DNA from: Tachypleus tridentatus
Lineage: Eukaryota > Arthropoda > Merostomata > Xiphosura > Limulidae
Assembly (NCBI RefSeq): GCF_004210375.1
Contig: NC_134830.1
Span: 4,526,001-4,590,000 of the forward strand
DNA: 64,000 nucleotides
Reading direction: 5' to 3'
Of this stretch, positions 1 through 14,360 are shown one piece after another. Under the pieces are notes generated by a model that saw only the letters and a program-made list of their open reading frames with translations, did not search any database and had not been told where the DNA came from. The number at the start of each line of letters is the position of its first letter. Position 1 is the stretch's first letter. Both the position numbers and the translations under genes were made by a program.

Positions 1-1559
1 TTTAAAAGTTCTGAACTGTTCCTGTAATAGCATTTTATGGGATTGTTAGGAGTTAATGTTCCTATAATAGTGTTTTATGGGGTTGTCAGGAGTTAATGTT
101 CCTATAATAGTGTTTTATGGGGTTGTCAGGAGTTAATGTTCCTATAATAGTGTTTTATGGGGTTGTCAGGAGTTAATGTTCCTATAATAGTGTTTTATGG
201 GATTCTCAAGAGTTAATGTTCCTATAATAGTGTTTTATGGGATTCTCAAGAGTTAATGTTCCTGTAATATTTTTTCATGGGATCGTCAGGAGTTAATGTT
301 CCTCTAATAGTGTTTTATGTGATTGTCAGGAGTTAATGTTCCTCTAATAGTGTCTTATGTGATTGTCAGGAGTTAATGTTCCTCTAATAGTGTTTTATGT
401 GATTGTCAGGAGTTAATATTCCTCTAATAGTGTTTTATGTGATTGTCAGGAGTTAATGTTTCTGTATCATGTTTTATGGGATTGTCAGGAGTTAATGTTC
501 CTGTAATAGCATTTTATGGGATTGTTAGGAGTTAATGTTCCTGTAATAGCATTTTATGGGATTGTCAGGAGTTAATGTTCCTGTAATAGTGTTTTATGGG
601 ATTGTCAGGAGTTAATGTTCCTGTAATAGTGTTTTATGGGATTGTCAGGAGTTAATGTTCCTGTAATATTGTTTTATGGGATTGTCAGGAGTTAATGTTC
701 CTGTATTATATTTTTATGGGATCGTCAGGAGTTAATGTTCCTGCAATATTGTTTTATGGGATTGTCAGGAGTTAATGTTCCTCTAATAGTGTTTTATGGG
801 ATTGTCAAGAGTTAATGTTTCTGTATCATGTTTTATGGGATTGTCAGGAGTTAATGTTTCTGTATCATGATTTATGGGATTGTCAGGAGTTAATGTTTCT
901 GTATCATGATTTATGGGATTGTCAGGAGTTAATGTTTCTGTATCATGTTTTATGGGATTGTCAGGAGTTAATGTTTCTGTATCATGTTTTATGGGATTGT
1001 CAGGAGTTAATGTTTCTGTATCATGTTTTATGGGATTGTCAGGAGTTAATGTTTCTGTATCATGTTTCATGGGATTGTCAGGAGTTAATGTTTCTGTATC
1101 ATGTTTTATGGGATTGTCAGGAGTTAATGTTTCTGTATCATGTTTTATGGGATTGTCAGGAGTTAATGTTTCTGTATCATGTTTTATGGGATTGTCAGGA
1201 GTTAATGTTTCTGTATCATGTTTTATGGGATTGTCAGGAGTTAATGTTTCTGTATCATGTTTTATGGGATTGTCAAGAGTTAATATTCCTGTAATACTGT
1301 TTTACAGGATTGTCAGGAGTTAATATTCCTGTAATACTGTTTTACAGGATTGTCAGGAGTTAATATTCCTGTAATACTGTTTTACAGGATTGTCAGGAGT
1401 TAATATTCCTGTAATACTGTTTTACAGGATTGTCAGGAGTTAATATTCCTGTAATACTGTTTTACAGGATTGTCAGGAGTTAATATTCCTGTAATACTGT
1501 TTTACAGGATTGTCAGGAGTTAATATTCCTGTAATACTGTTTTACAGGATTGTCAGGAG

Positions 1560-4500
1560 TTAATGTTCCTGTAATAGTGTTTTATGGGATTGTCAGGAGT
1601 TAATGTTCCTGTAATATTGTTTTATGGGATTGTCAGGAGTTAATGTTCTTCTGATGGTGTTTTGTGGGATTGTCAGGAGTTAATGTTCCTGTAATATTGT
1701 TTTATGGGATTGTCAGGAGTTAATGTTCCTGAAATATTGTTTTATGGGATTATCAGGACTTAATGTTTCTGTAATATTGTTTTATTGGATTGTCAGGAGT
1801 TAATGTTCCTGTAATAGCGTTTTATGGGATTGTCAGTAGTTAATGTTCCTGAAATATTGTTTTATGGGATTGTCAGGACTTAATGTTCCTGTAATATTGT
1901 TTTATTGGATTGTCAGGAGTTAATGTTCCTGTAATATTGTTTTATTGGATTGTCAGGAGTTAATGTTCCTGTAATATTGTTTTATTGGATTGTCAGGAGT
2001 TAATGTTCCTTTAATATTGTTTTATTGGATTGTCAGGAGTTAATGTTCCTTTAATATTGTTTTATTGGATTGTCAGGAGTTATTATTCCTGTAATAGCAT
2101 TTTATACGAATGTCAGGAATTCATGTTCCTGCAATATTGTTTTATGGGATCTTCAGGAGATTTTGTTCCTGAAATAGTTTTATGGGATCGTCAAGATATT
2201 TTGTTTCTGAAATAGTTTTACAGGATTGTCAGGAGTTAATGTTCTTGTGATGGTGTTTTAAGGGATTGTCAGGAGTTAATGTTCCTGTAATAGTGTTTTA
2301 TGGGATTCTCAGGAGTTAGTATTCCTGTATTAGTGTTTTATGGGATTGTCAGGAGTTAATATTCCTGTAATAGCATTTTATACGAATGTCAGGAATTCAT
2401 GTTCCTGCAATATTGTTTAATGGGATCGTCAGGAGATTTTGTTCCTGAAATAGTTTTATGGGATTGTCAGGACTTAATGTTCCTGTAATAGCATTTTACA
2501 GGATTGTCAGGAGTTACTGTTCCTGTCATAGTGTTTTATGGGATTGTCAGGAGTTAGTATTCCTGTAATAGCATTTTACAGGATTGTCAGAAGTTAATGT
2601 TCCTGTAATAGTGTTTTATGGGATCATCAGGATTTAATGTTCCTGTAATAGTGTTTTATGGGATCATCAGGATTTAATGTTCCTCTAATAGTGTTTTATG
2701 GGATCATCAGGATTTAATGTTCCTCTAATAGTGTTTTATGGGATTGTCAGGCGTTAATGTTCCTGTATAGTGTTTTATGGGATTGTCAGGCGTTAATGTT
2801 CCTGTATAGTGTTTTATGGGATTATGAGGAGTGAATGTTCCTGTATAGTGATTTATGGGATTGTCAGGAGTTAATGTTTCTGTTATAGCATTTTACAGGA
2901 TTGTCAGGAGTTAATGTTTTTGTTATAGCATTTTACAGGATTGTCAGGAGTTAATGTTTTTGTTATAGCATTTTACAGGATTGTCAGGAGTTTGTTCCTT
3001 TAATAGCATTTTATGGGATTATCAGGAGTGAATGTTTTTGTTATAGCATTTTACAGGATTGTTAGGAGTTAATGTTTTTGTGATGGTGTTTTATGGGATT
3101 GTCAGGAGTTAATGTTGTTGTAATAGCATTTTATGGGATTGTCAGGAGTGAATGTTCCTGTATAGTGATTTATGGGATTTTCAGGAGTTAATGTTTCTGT
3201 TATAGCATTTTACAGGATTGTTAGGAGTTAATGTTCCTGTGATGGTGTGTTATGGTATTGTCAGGAGTTAATGTTCTTGTGATGGTGTTTTATGGGATTG
3301 TCCGGAGTTAATGTTCCTGTATTAGCATTTTACAGGTTTGTCAAGAGTTAATGTTCTTGTGATTGTGTTTTATGGGATTGTCAGGAGTTAATGTTCCTGT
3401 ATAGTGTTTTATGGTATTGTCAGGATTTAATGTTCCTGTATAGTGTTTTATGGTATTGTCAGGATTTAATGTTCCTGTAATAGCATTTTACAGGATTGTC
3501 AGGAGTTAATGTTCCAGTAAAAGCATTTAACGGGATTATCAGGAGTTAATGTTCCTGTAATAGTGTTTTATGGGATAATCAGGAGTTAATTTTCCTGTAA
3601 TAATGTTTTATTGGATTGTCAGGAGTTAATGTTTCTCTATCGTGTTTTATGGGATTATCAGGAGTTAATATTCCTGTAATATTTTTTATGGGATTGTCAG
3701 GAGTTAATGTTCCAGTAAGAGCATTTTACGGGATTGTCAGTAGTTAATTTTCCTGTAATAACATTTTACAGGATTGTCAGGATGTAATGTTCCTGTAATA
3801 TTGTTTTATGGAATTGTCAGGAGTTAATATTCCTGTAATATTGTTTTATGGGATCGTCAGGAGTTAATGTTCATGTAATAGCGTTTTATGGGATTGTCAG
3901 TAGTTAATGTTCTTGTAATATTCTTTTATGGGATTGTCAGGAGTTAATGTTCCTGTATTAGTGTTTTATGGGATTGTCGGGAGTTATTATTCCTGTAATA
4001 GCATTTTATAGCAATGTCAGGAATTCATGTTCCTGCAATATTGTTTTATGGGATCTTCAGGAGATTTTGTTCCTGAAATAGTTTTACAGGATTGTCAGGA
4101 ATTAATGTTCTTGTGATGGTGTTTTAAGGGATTGTCAGGAGTTAATGTTCTTGTGATGGTGTTTTAAGGGATTGTCAGGAGTTAGTATTCCTGTATTAGT
4201 GTTTTATGGGATTGTCAGGAGTTAATATTCTTGTAATAGCATTTTATATGAATGTCAGGAATTCATGTTCCTGCAATATTGTTTAATGGGATCGTCAGGA
4301 GATTTTGTTCCTGAAATAGTTTTATGGGATTGTCAGGAGTTAGTATTCCTGTAATAGCATTTTACAGGATTGTCAGAAGTTAATGTGCCTGTAATAGCAT
4401 TTTACAGGATTGTCAGAAGTTAATATTCCTGTAATACTGTTTTACAGGATTGTCAGGAGTTAATATTCCTGTAATACTGTTTTACAGGATTGTCAGGAGT

Positions 4501-7500
4501 TAATGTTCCTGTAATAGTGTTTTATGGGATTGTCAGGAGTTAATGTTCCTGTAATATTGTTTTATGGGATTGTCAGGAGTTAATGTTCTTCTGATGGTGT
4601 TTTGTGGGATTGTCAGGAGTCAGGAGTTAATGTTCCTGTAATATTGTTTTATGGGATTGTCAGGAGTTAATGTTCCTGAAATATTGTTTTATGGGATTAT
4701 CAGGACTTAATGTTTCTGTAATATTGTTTTATTGGATTGTCAGGAGTTAATGTTCCTGTAATAGCGTTTTATGGGATTGTCAGTAGTTAATGTTCCTGAA
4801 ATATTGTTTTATGGGATTGTCAGGACTTAATGTTCCTGTAATATTGTTTTATTGGATTGTCAGGAGTTAATGTTCCTGTAATATTGTTTTATTGGATTGT
4901 CAGGAGTTAATGTTCCTTTAATATTGTTTTATTGGATTGTCAGGAGTTAATGTTCCTTTAATATTGTTTTATTGGATTGTCAGGAGTTATTATTCCTGTA
5001 ATAGCATTTTATACGAATGTCAGGAATTCATGTTCCTGCAATATTGTTTTATGGGATCATCAGGAGATTTTGTTCCTGAAATAGTTTATGGGATCGTCAA
5101 GATATTTTGTTTCTGAAATAGTTTTACAGGATTGTCAGGAGTTAATGTTCTTGTGATGGTGTTTTAAGGGATTGTCAGGAGTTAATGTTCCTGTAATAGT
5201 GTTTTATGGGATTCTCAGGAGTTAGTATTCCTGTATTAGTGTTTTATGGGATTGTCAGGAGTTAATATTCCTGTAATAGCATTTTATACGAATGTCAGGA
5301 ATTCATGTTCCTGCAATATTGTTTAATGGGATCGTCAGGAGATTTTGTTCCTGAAATAGTTTTATGGGATTGTCAGGACTTAATGTTCCTGTAATAGCAT
5401 TTTACAGGATTGTCAGTAGTTAATGTTCTTGTGATGGTGTTTTATGGGATTGTCAGGAGTTAATGTTCTTGTGATGGTGTTTTAAGGGATTGTCAGGAGT
5501 TACTGTTCCTGTCATAGTGTTTTATGGGATTGTCAGGAGTTAGTATTCCTGTAATAGCATTTTACAGGATTGTCAGAAGTTAATGTTCCTGTAATAGCAT
5601 TTTACAGGATTGTCAGAAGTTAATGTTCCTGTAATAGTGTTTTATGGGATCATCAGGATTTAATGTTCCTCTAATAGTGTTTTATGGGATCATCAGGATT
5701 TAATGTTCCTCTAATAGTGTTTTATGGGATTGTCAGGCGTTAATGTTCCTGTATAGTGTTTTATGGGATTGTCAGGCGTTAATGTTCCTGTATAGTGTTT
5801 TATGGGATTGTCAGGCGTTAATGTTCCTGTATAGTGTTTTATGGGATTATGAGGAGTGAATGTTCCTGTATAGTGATTTATGGGATTGTCAGGAGTTAAT
5901 GTTTCTGTTATAGCATTTTACAGGATTGTCAGGAGTTAATGTTTTTGTTATAGCATTTTACAGGATTGTCAGGAGTTAATGTTTTTGTTATAGCATTTTA
6001 CAGGATTGTCAGGAGTTAATGTTTTTGTTATAGCATTTTACAGGATTGTTAGGAGTTTGTTCCTTTAATAGCATTTTATGGGATTATCAGGAGTGAATGT
6101 TTTTGTTATAGCATTTTATGGGATTGTCAGGAGTGAATGTTTTTGTGATGGTGTTTTATGGGATTGTCAGGAGTTAATGTTGTTGTAATAGCATTTTATG
6201 GGATTGTCAGGAGTGAATGTTCCTGTATAGTGATTTATGGGATTTTCAGGAGTTAATGTTTCTGTTATAGCATTTTACAGGATTGTTAGGAGTTAATGTT
6301 CCTGTGATGGTGTGTTATGGTATTGTCAGGAGTTAATGTTCCTGTGATGGTGTGTTATGGTATTGTCAGGAGTTAATGTTCCTGTGATGGTGTGTTATGG
6401 TATTGTCAGGAGTTAATGTTCTTGTGATGGTGTTTTATGGGATTGTCCGGAGTTAATGTTCCTGTATTAGCATTTTACAGGTTTGTCAGGAGTTAATGTT
6501 CTTGTGATTGTGTTTTATGGGATTATCAGGAGTTAATGTTCCTGTATAGTGTTTTATGGTATTGTCAGTATTTAATGTTCCTGTATAGTGTTTTATGGTA
6601 TTGTCAGGATTTAATGTTCCTGTAATAGCATTTTACAGGATTGTCAGGAGTTAATGTTCCAGTAAAAGCATTTAACGGGATTGTCAGAAGTTAATATTCC
6701 TGTAATACTGTTTTACAGGATTGTCAGGAGTTAATATTCCTGTAATACTGTTTTACAGGATTGTCAGGAGTTAATGTTCCTGTAATAGTGTTTTATGGGA
6801 TTGTCAGGAGTTAATGTTCCTGTAATATTGTTTTATGGGATTGTCAGGAGTTAATGTTCCTGAAATATTGTTTTATGGGATTATCAGGACTTAATGTTCC
6901 TGTAATATTGTTTTATTGGATTGTCAGGAGTTAATGTTCCTGTAATATTGTTTTATTGGATTGTCAGGAGTTAATGTTCCTTTAATATTGTTTTATTGGA
7001 TTGTCAGGAGTTAATGTTCCTTTAATATTGTTTTATTGGATTGTCAGGAGTTATTATTCCTGTAATAGCATTTTATACGAATGTCAGGAATTCATGTTCC
7101 TGCAATATTGTTTTATGGGATCATCAGGAGATTTTGTTCCTGAAATAGTTTATGGGATCGTCAAAATATTTTGTTTCTGAAATAGTTTTACAGGATTGTC
7201 AGGAGTTAATGTTCTTGTGATGGTGTTTTAAGGGATTGTCAGGAGTTAATGTTCCTGTAATAGTGTTTTATGGGATTCTCAGGAGTTAGTATTCCTGTAT
7301 TAGTGTTTTATGGGATTGTCAGGAGTTAATATTCCTGTAATAGCATTTTATACCTAATGTCAGAATTCATGTTCCTGCAATATTGTTTAATGGGATCGTC
7401 AGGAGATTTTGTTCCTGAAATAGTTTTATGGGATTGTCAGGACTTAATGTTCCTGTAATAGCATTTTACAGGATTGTCAGTAGTTAATGTTCTTGTGATG

Positions 7501-8830
7501 GTGTTTTATGGGATTGTCAGGAGTTAATGTTCTTGTGATGGTGTTTTAAGGATTGTCAGGAGTTACTGTTCCTGTCATAGTGTTTTATGGGATTGTCAGG
7601 AGTTAGTATTCCTGTAATAGCATTTTACAGGATTGTCAGAAGTTAATGTTCCTGTAATAGTGTTTTATGGGATCATCAGGATTTAATGTTCCTCTAATAG
7701 TGTTTTATGGGATCATCAGGATTTAATGTTCCTCTAATAGTGTTTTATGGGATTGTCAGGCGTTAATGTTCCTGTATAGTGTTTTATGGGATTGTCAGGC
7801 GTTAATGTTCCTGTATAGTGTTTTATGGGATTGTCAGGAGTTAATGTTCCTGTATAGTGTTTTATGGGATTATGAGGAGTGAATGTTCCTGTATAGTGAT
7901 TTATGGGATTGTCAGGAGTTAATGTTTCTGTTATAGCATTTTACAGGATTGTCAGGAGTTAATGTTTTGTTTATAGCATTTTACAGGATTGTCAGGAGTT
8001 AATGTTTTGTTATAGCATTTTACAGGATTGTCAGGAGTTAATGTTTTGTTATAGCATTTACAGGATTGTTAGGAGTTTGTTCCTTTAATAGCATTTTATG
8101 GGATTATCAGGAGTGAATGTTTTTGTTATAGCATTTTATGGGATTGTCAGGAGTGAATGTTTTTGTGATGGTGTTTTATGGGATTGTCAGGAGTTAATGT
8201 TGTTGTAATAGCATTTTATGGGATTGTCAGGAGTGAATGTTCCTGTATAGTGATTTATGGGATTTTCAGGAGTTAATGTTTCTGTTATAGCATTTTACAG
8301 AATTGTTAGGAGTTAATGTTCCTGTGATGGTGTGTTATGGTATTGTCAGGAGTTAATGTTCCTGTGATGGTGTGTTATGGTATTGTCAGGAGTTAATGTT
8401 CCTGTGATGGTGTGTTATGGTATTGTCAGGAGTTAATGTTCTTGTGATGGTGTTTTATGGGATTGTCGGAGTTAATGTTCCTGTATTAGCATTTTACAGG
8501 TTTGTCAGGAGTTAATGTTCTTGTGATTGTGTTTTATGGGATTATCAGGAGTTAATGTTCCTGTATAGTGTTTTATGGTATTGTCAGTATTTAATGTTCC
8601 TGTATAGTGTTTTATGGTATTGTCAGGATTTAATGTTCCTGTAATAGCATTTTACAGGATTGTCAGGAGTTAATGTTCCAGTAAAAGCATTTAACGGGAT
8701 TATCAGGAGTTAATGTTCCTGTAATAGTGTTTTATGGAATAATCAGGAGTTAATTTTCCTGTAATAATGTTTTATTGGATTGTCAGGAGTTAATGTTTCT
8801 CTATCGTGTTTTATGGGATTATCAGGAGTT
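1560..8830. repeat. Older higher-order repeats in the left half of the 40 bp array
   Basis: Long ordered runs of variant units recur. The run beginning at about 1561 reappears at about 4501 and, shortened, at about 6776. The marker unit TTTATACGAATGTCAGGAAT is seen at about 2101, 5010 and 7070. The run from about 2830 to 3650 reappears at about 5840-6670 and 7870-8830. Copies differ by dropped or extra units and base changes, so they look older than the 2460 bp duplication further right. Unequal exchange between multi-unit blocks is the simplest explanation. Confidence 0.82.
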
Positions 8831-9440
8831 AATATTCCTGTAATATTTTTTATGGGATCGTCAGGAGTTAATGTTCATGTAATAGCGTTTTATGGGATTG
8901 TCAGTAGTTAATGTTCTTGTAATATTCTTTTATGGGATTGTCAGGAGTTAATGTTCCTGTATTATTGTTTTATGGGATTGTCAGGAGTTATTATTCCTGT
9001 AATAGCATTTTATAGCAATGTCAGGAATTCATGTTCCTGCAATATTGTTTTATGGGATCTTCAGGAGATTTTGTTCCTGAAATAGTTTTACAGGATTGTC
9101 AGGAATTAATGTTCTTGTGATGGTGTTTTATGGGATGGTCAGGAGTTAATGTTCTTGTGATGGTGTTTTAAGGGATTGTCAGGAGTTAGTATTCCTGTAT
9201 TAGTGTTTTATGGGATTGTCAGGAGTTAATATTCTTGTAATAGCATTTTATATAAATGTCAGGAATTCATGTTCCTGCAATATTGTTTAATGGGATCGTC
9301 AGGAGATTTTGTTCCTGAAATAGTTTTATGGGATTGTCAGGAGTTAGTATTCCTGTATTAGCATTTTACAGGATTGTCAGAAGTTAATGTGCCTGTAATA
9401 GCATTTTACAGGATTGTCAGAAGTTAATGTTCCTGTAATA

Positions 9441-12400
9441 TTGTTTTATGGGATCATCAGGATTTAATGTTCCTGTAATAGTGTTTTATGGGATTGTCAG
9501 GAGTTAATATTCCTGTATAGTGTTTTATGGGATTGTCAGGAGTTAATGTTCCTGGAATAATGTTTTATGGGATTGTTAGGAGTTAATGTTCCTGTGATAG
9601 TGTCTTATGGGATAATCAGGAGTTAATTTTCCTGTAATAATGTTTTATGGGATTGTCAGGAGTTAATGTTCCTGTAATAACATTTTACAGGATTGTCAGG
9701 ATGTAATGTTCCTGTAATATTGTTTTATGGAATTGTCAGGAGTTAATGTTCCTGTAATATTGTTTTATGGGATCGTCAGGAGTTAATGTTCCTGTAATAG
9801 CGTTTTATGGGATCGTCAGGAGTTAATGTTCCTGTAATAGCGTTTTATGGGATCGTCAGGAGTTAATGTTCCTGTAATAGCGTTTTATGGGATCGTCAGG
9901 AGTTAATGTTCCTGTAATAGCGTTTTATGGGATTGTCAGTAGTTAATGTTCCTGTAATATTGTTTTATGGGATTGTCAGGAGTTAATGTTCCTGAAATAT
10001 TGTTTTATGGGATTCTCAGGAGTTAATGTTCCGTAAATGCTGTTTTATGGGATTGTCAGGAGTTATTATTCCTGTAATAGCATTTTATAGGATTGTCAGG
10101 AATTCATGTTCCTGTAATAATGTTTTATTGGATTGTCAGGAGTTAATGTTTCTTTATAGTGTTTTATGGGATTGTCAGGAGTTAATATTCCTGTAATATT
10201 TTTTATGGGATTGTCAGGAGTTAATTTTCCTGTAATATTTTTTATGGGATTGTCAGGAGTTAATTTTCCTGTAATAGTGTTTTATGGGATTGTCAGGAGT
10301 TGATGTTCCTGAAATATTGTTTTATGGGATTGTCAGGAGTTAATGTTCCTGTAATATTGTTTTACAGGATTGTCAGGAGTTAATGTTTCTGTAATATTGT
10401 TTTACAGGATTGTCAGGAGTTAATGTTCCTGTAATATTGTTTTACAGGATTGTCAGGAGTTAATGTTCCTGTAATATTGTTTTACAGGATTGTCAGGAGT
10501 TAATGTTCCTGTAATATTGTTTTACAGGATTGTCAGGAGTTAATGTTCCTGTAATATTGTTTTACAGGATTGTCAGGAGTTAATGTTCCTGTAATATTGT
10601 TTTACAGGATTGTCAGGAGTTAATGTTCCTGTAATATTGTTTTACAGGATTGTCAGGAGTTAATGTTCCTGTAATATTGTTTTACAGGATTGTCAGGAGT
10701 TAATGTTCCTGTAATATTGTTTTACAGGATTGTCAGGAGTTAATGTTCCTGTAATATTGTTTTACAGGATTGTCAGGAGTTAATGTTCCTGTAATATTGT
10801 TTTACAGGATTGTCAGGAGTTAATGTTCTTGTAATATTGTTTTACAGGATTGTCAGGAGTTAATGTTCCTGTAATATTGTTTTACAGGATTGTCAGGAGT
10901 TAATGTTCCTGTAATATTGTTTTACAGGATTGTCAGGAGTTAATGTTCCTGTAATATTGTTTTACAGGATTGTCAGGCGTTAATGTTCCTGTAATATTGT
11001 TTTACAGGATTGTCAGGCGTTAATGTTCCTGTAATATTGTTTTACAGGATTGTCAGGCGTTAATGTTCCTGTAATATTGTTTTACAGGATTGTCAGGCGT
11101 TAATGTTCCTGTAATATTGTTTTACAGGATTGTCAGGAGTTAATATTCCTGTAATGTTGTTTTACAGGATGGTCAGGCGTTAATGTTCCTGTAATGTTGT
11201 TTTACAGGATGGTCAGGCGTTAATGTTCCTGTAATATTGTTTTACAGGATTGTCAGGCGTTAATGTTCCTGTATAGTGTTTTATGGGAGATTTTGTTCCT
11301 GAAATAGTTTTATGGAATCGTCAGGATATTTTGTTCCTCAAATAGTTTTACAGGATTGTCAGGAGTTAATGCTCCTGTAATAGTGTTTTATGGGATTGTC
11401 AGGAGTTAATGTTCTTGTGATGGTGTTTTAAGGGATTGTCAGGAGTTAATGTTCTTGTGATGGTGTTTTAAGGGATTGTCAGGAGTTAATGTTCTTGTGA
11501 TGGTGTTTTATGGGATTGTCAGGAGTTAATGTTCTTGTGATGGTGTTTTAAGGGATTGTCAGGAGTTAATGTTCCTGTATAGTGTTTTATGGTATTGTCA
11601 GGATTTAATATTCGTGTAGTATTGTTTTATGGAATTGTAAGGAGTTAATTTTCCTGTAATAGTGTTTTGTGGGATTGTCAGGAGTTTATGTTCCTGAAAT
11701 AGTGTTTTATGGGATTGTCAGGAGTTAATTTTCCTGTAATATTGTTTTATGGGATTGTCAGGAGTTAATTTTCCTGTAATAGTGTTTTATGGAATTGTCA
11801 GGAGTTGATGTTCCTAAATATTGTTTTATGGGATTGTCAGGAGTTAATGTTCCTTTAATAGCATTTTATGGGATTGTCAGGCCTTAATGTTCCTATAATA
11901 TTGTTTTATGGGATCATCAGGATTTAATGTTCCTGTAATAGTGTTTTATGGGATTGTCAGGAGTTAATATTCCTGTATAGTGTTTTATGGGATTGTCAGG
12001 AGTTAATGTTCCTGGAATAATGTTTTATGGGATTGTTAGGAGTTAATGTTCCTGTGATAGTGTCTTATGGGATAATCAGGAGTTAATTTTCCTGTAATAA
12101 TGTTTTATGGGATTGTCAGGAGTTAATGTTCCTGTAATAACATTTTACAGGATTGTCAGGATGTAATGTTCCTGTAATATTGTTTTATGGAATTGTCAGG
12201 AGTTAATGTTCCTGTAATATTGTTTTATGGGATTGTCAGGAGTTAATGTTCCTGTAATAGCGTTTTATGGGATCGTCAGGAGTTAATGTTCCTGTAATAG
12301 CGTTTTATGGGATCGTCAGGAGTTAATGTTCCTGTAATAGCGTTTTATGGGATCGTCAGGAGTTAATGTTCCTGTAATAGCGTTTTATGGGATTGTCAGT

Positions 12401-14360
12401 AGTTAATGTTCCTGTAATATTGTTTTATGGGATTGTCAGGAGTTAATGTTCCTGAAATATTGTTTTATGGGATTCTCAGGAGTTAATGTTCCTGTAAATG
12501 CTGTTTTATGGGATTGTCAGGAGTTATTATTCCTGTAATAGCATTTTATACGATTGTCAGGAATTCATGTTCCTGTAATAATGTTTTATTGGATTGTCAG
12601 GAGTTAATGTTTCTTTATCGTGTTTTATGGGATTGTCAGGAGTTAATATTCCTGTAATATTTTTTTATGGGATTGTCAGGAGTTAATTTTCCTGTAATAT
12701 TTTTATGGGATTGTCAGGAGTTAATTTTCCTGTAATAGTGTTTTATGGGATTGTCAGGAGTTGATGTTCCTGAAATATTGTTTTATGGGATTGTCAGGAG
12801 TTAATGTTCCTGTAATATTGTTTTACAGGATTGTCAGGAGTTAATGTTTCTGTAATATTGTTTTACAGGATTGTCAGGAGTTAATGTTCCTGTAATATTG
12901 TTTTACAGGATTGTCAGGAGTTAATGTTCCTGTAATATTGTTTTACAGGATTGTCAGGAGTTAATGTTCCTGTAATATTGTTTTACAGGATTGTCAGGAG
13001 TTAATGTTCCTGTAATATTGTTTTACAGGATTGTCAGGAGTTAATGTTCCTGTAATATTGTTTTACAGGATTGTCAGGAGTTAATGTTCCTGTAATATTG
13101 TTTTACAGGATTGTCAGGAGTTAATGTTCCTGTAATATTGTTTTACAGGATTGTCAGGAGTTAATGTTCCTGTAATATTGTTTTACAGGATTGTCAGGAG
13201 TTAATGTTCCTGTAATATTGTTTTACAGGATTGTCAGGAGTTAATGTTCCTGTAATATTGTTTTACAGGATTGTCAGGAGTTAATGTTCTTGTAATATTG
13301 TTTTACAGGATTGTCAGGAGTTAATGTTCCTGTAATATTGTTTTACAGGATTGTCAGGAGTTAATGTTCCTGTAATATTGTTTTACAGGATTGTCAGGAG
13401 TTAATGTTCCTGTAATATTGTTTTACAGGATGGGCAGGCGTTAATGTTCTTGTAATATTGTTTTACAGGATTGTCAGGCGTTAATGTTCCTGTAATATTG
13501 TTTTACAGGATTGTCAGGCGTTAATGTTCCTGTAATATTGTTTTACAGGATTGTCAGGCGTTAATGTTCCTGTAATATTGTTTTACAGGATTGTCAGGAG
13601 TTAATGTTCCTGTAATGTTGTTTTACAGGATGGTCAGGCGTTAATGTTCCTGTAATGTTGTTTTACAGGATTGTCAGGCGTTAATGTTCCTGTAATATTG
13701 TTTTACAGGATTGTCAGGCGTTAATGTTCCTGTATAGTGTTTTATGGGAGATTTTGTTCCTGAAATAGTTTTATGGAATCGTCAGGATATTTTGTTCCTC
13801 AAATAGTTTTACAGGATTGTCAGGAGTTAATGCTCCTGTAATAGTGTTTTATGGGATTGTCAGGAGTTAATGTTCTTGTGATGGTGTTTTAAGGGATTGT
13901 CAGGAGTTAATGTTCTTGTGATGGTGTTTTAAGGATTGTCAGGAGTTAATGTTCTTGTGATGGTGTTTTATGGGATTGTCAGGAGTTAATGTTCTTGTGA
14001 TGGTGTTTTAAGGGATTGTCAGGAGTTAATGTTCCTGTATAGTGTTTTATGGTATTGTCAGGATTTAATATTCGTGTAGTATTGTTTTATGGAATTGTAA
14101 GGAGTTAATTTTCCTGTAATAGTGTTTTGTGGGATTGTCAGGAGTTTATGTTCCTGAAATAGTGTTTTATGGGATTGTCAGGAGTTAATTTTCCTGTAAT
14201 ATTGTTTTATGGGATTGTCAGGAGTTAATTTTCCTGTAATAGTGTTTTATGGAATTGTCAGGAGTTGATGTTCCTAAATATTGTTTTATGGGATTGTCAG
14301 GAGTTAATGTTCCTTTAATAGCATTTTATGGGATTGTCAGGCCTTAATGTTCCTATAATA
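9441..14360. repeat. Higher-order tandem duplication of ~2460 bp within the 40 bp array
   Basis: Positions 9441-11900 and 11901-14360 carry the same ordered series of variant units, almost base for base at an offset of about 2460. Shared markers include ATGGGATCATCAGGATTTAA, the GATAATCAGG unit, the GCGTTTTATGGGATCG run, the long TTTTACAGG block, and the odd ATTCGTGTAGTATTG unit. A partial third repeat of the block's right end follows at about 14410-14860. Differences are few single-base changes and small indels, so the duplication is recent compared with the divergence among 40 bp units. Confidence 0.9.

Noticed and set aside
783..1323. Open frames on both strands with perfect 13-residue repeats
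   Set aside because: They exist only because the local unit is 39 bp, a multiple of three, and they close where 40 bp units begin. Frames are open on both strands at once, so there is no sign of coding.
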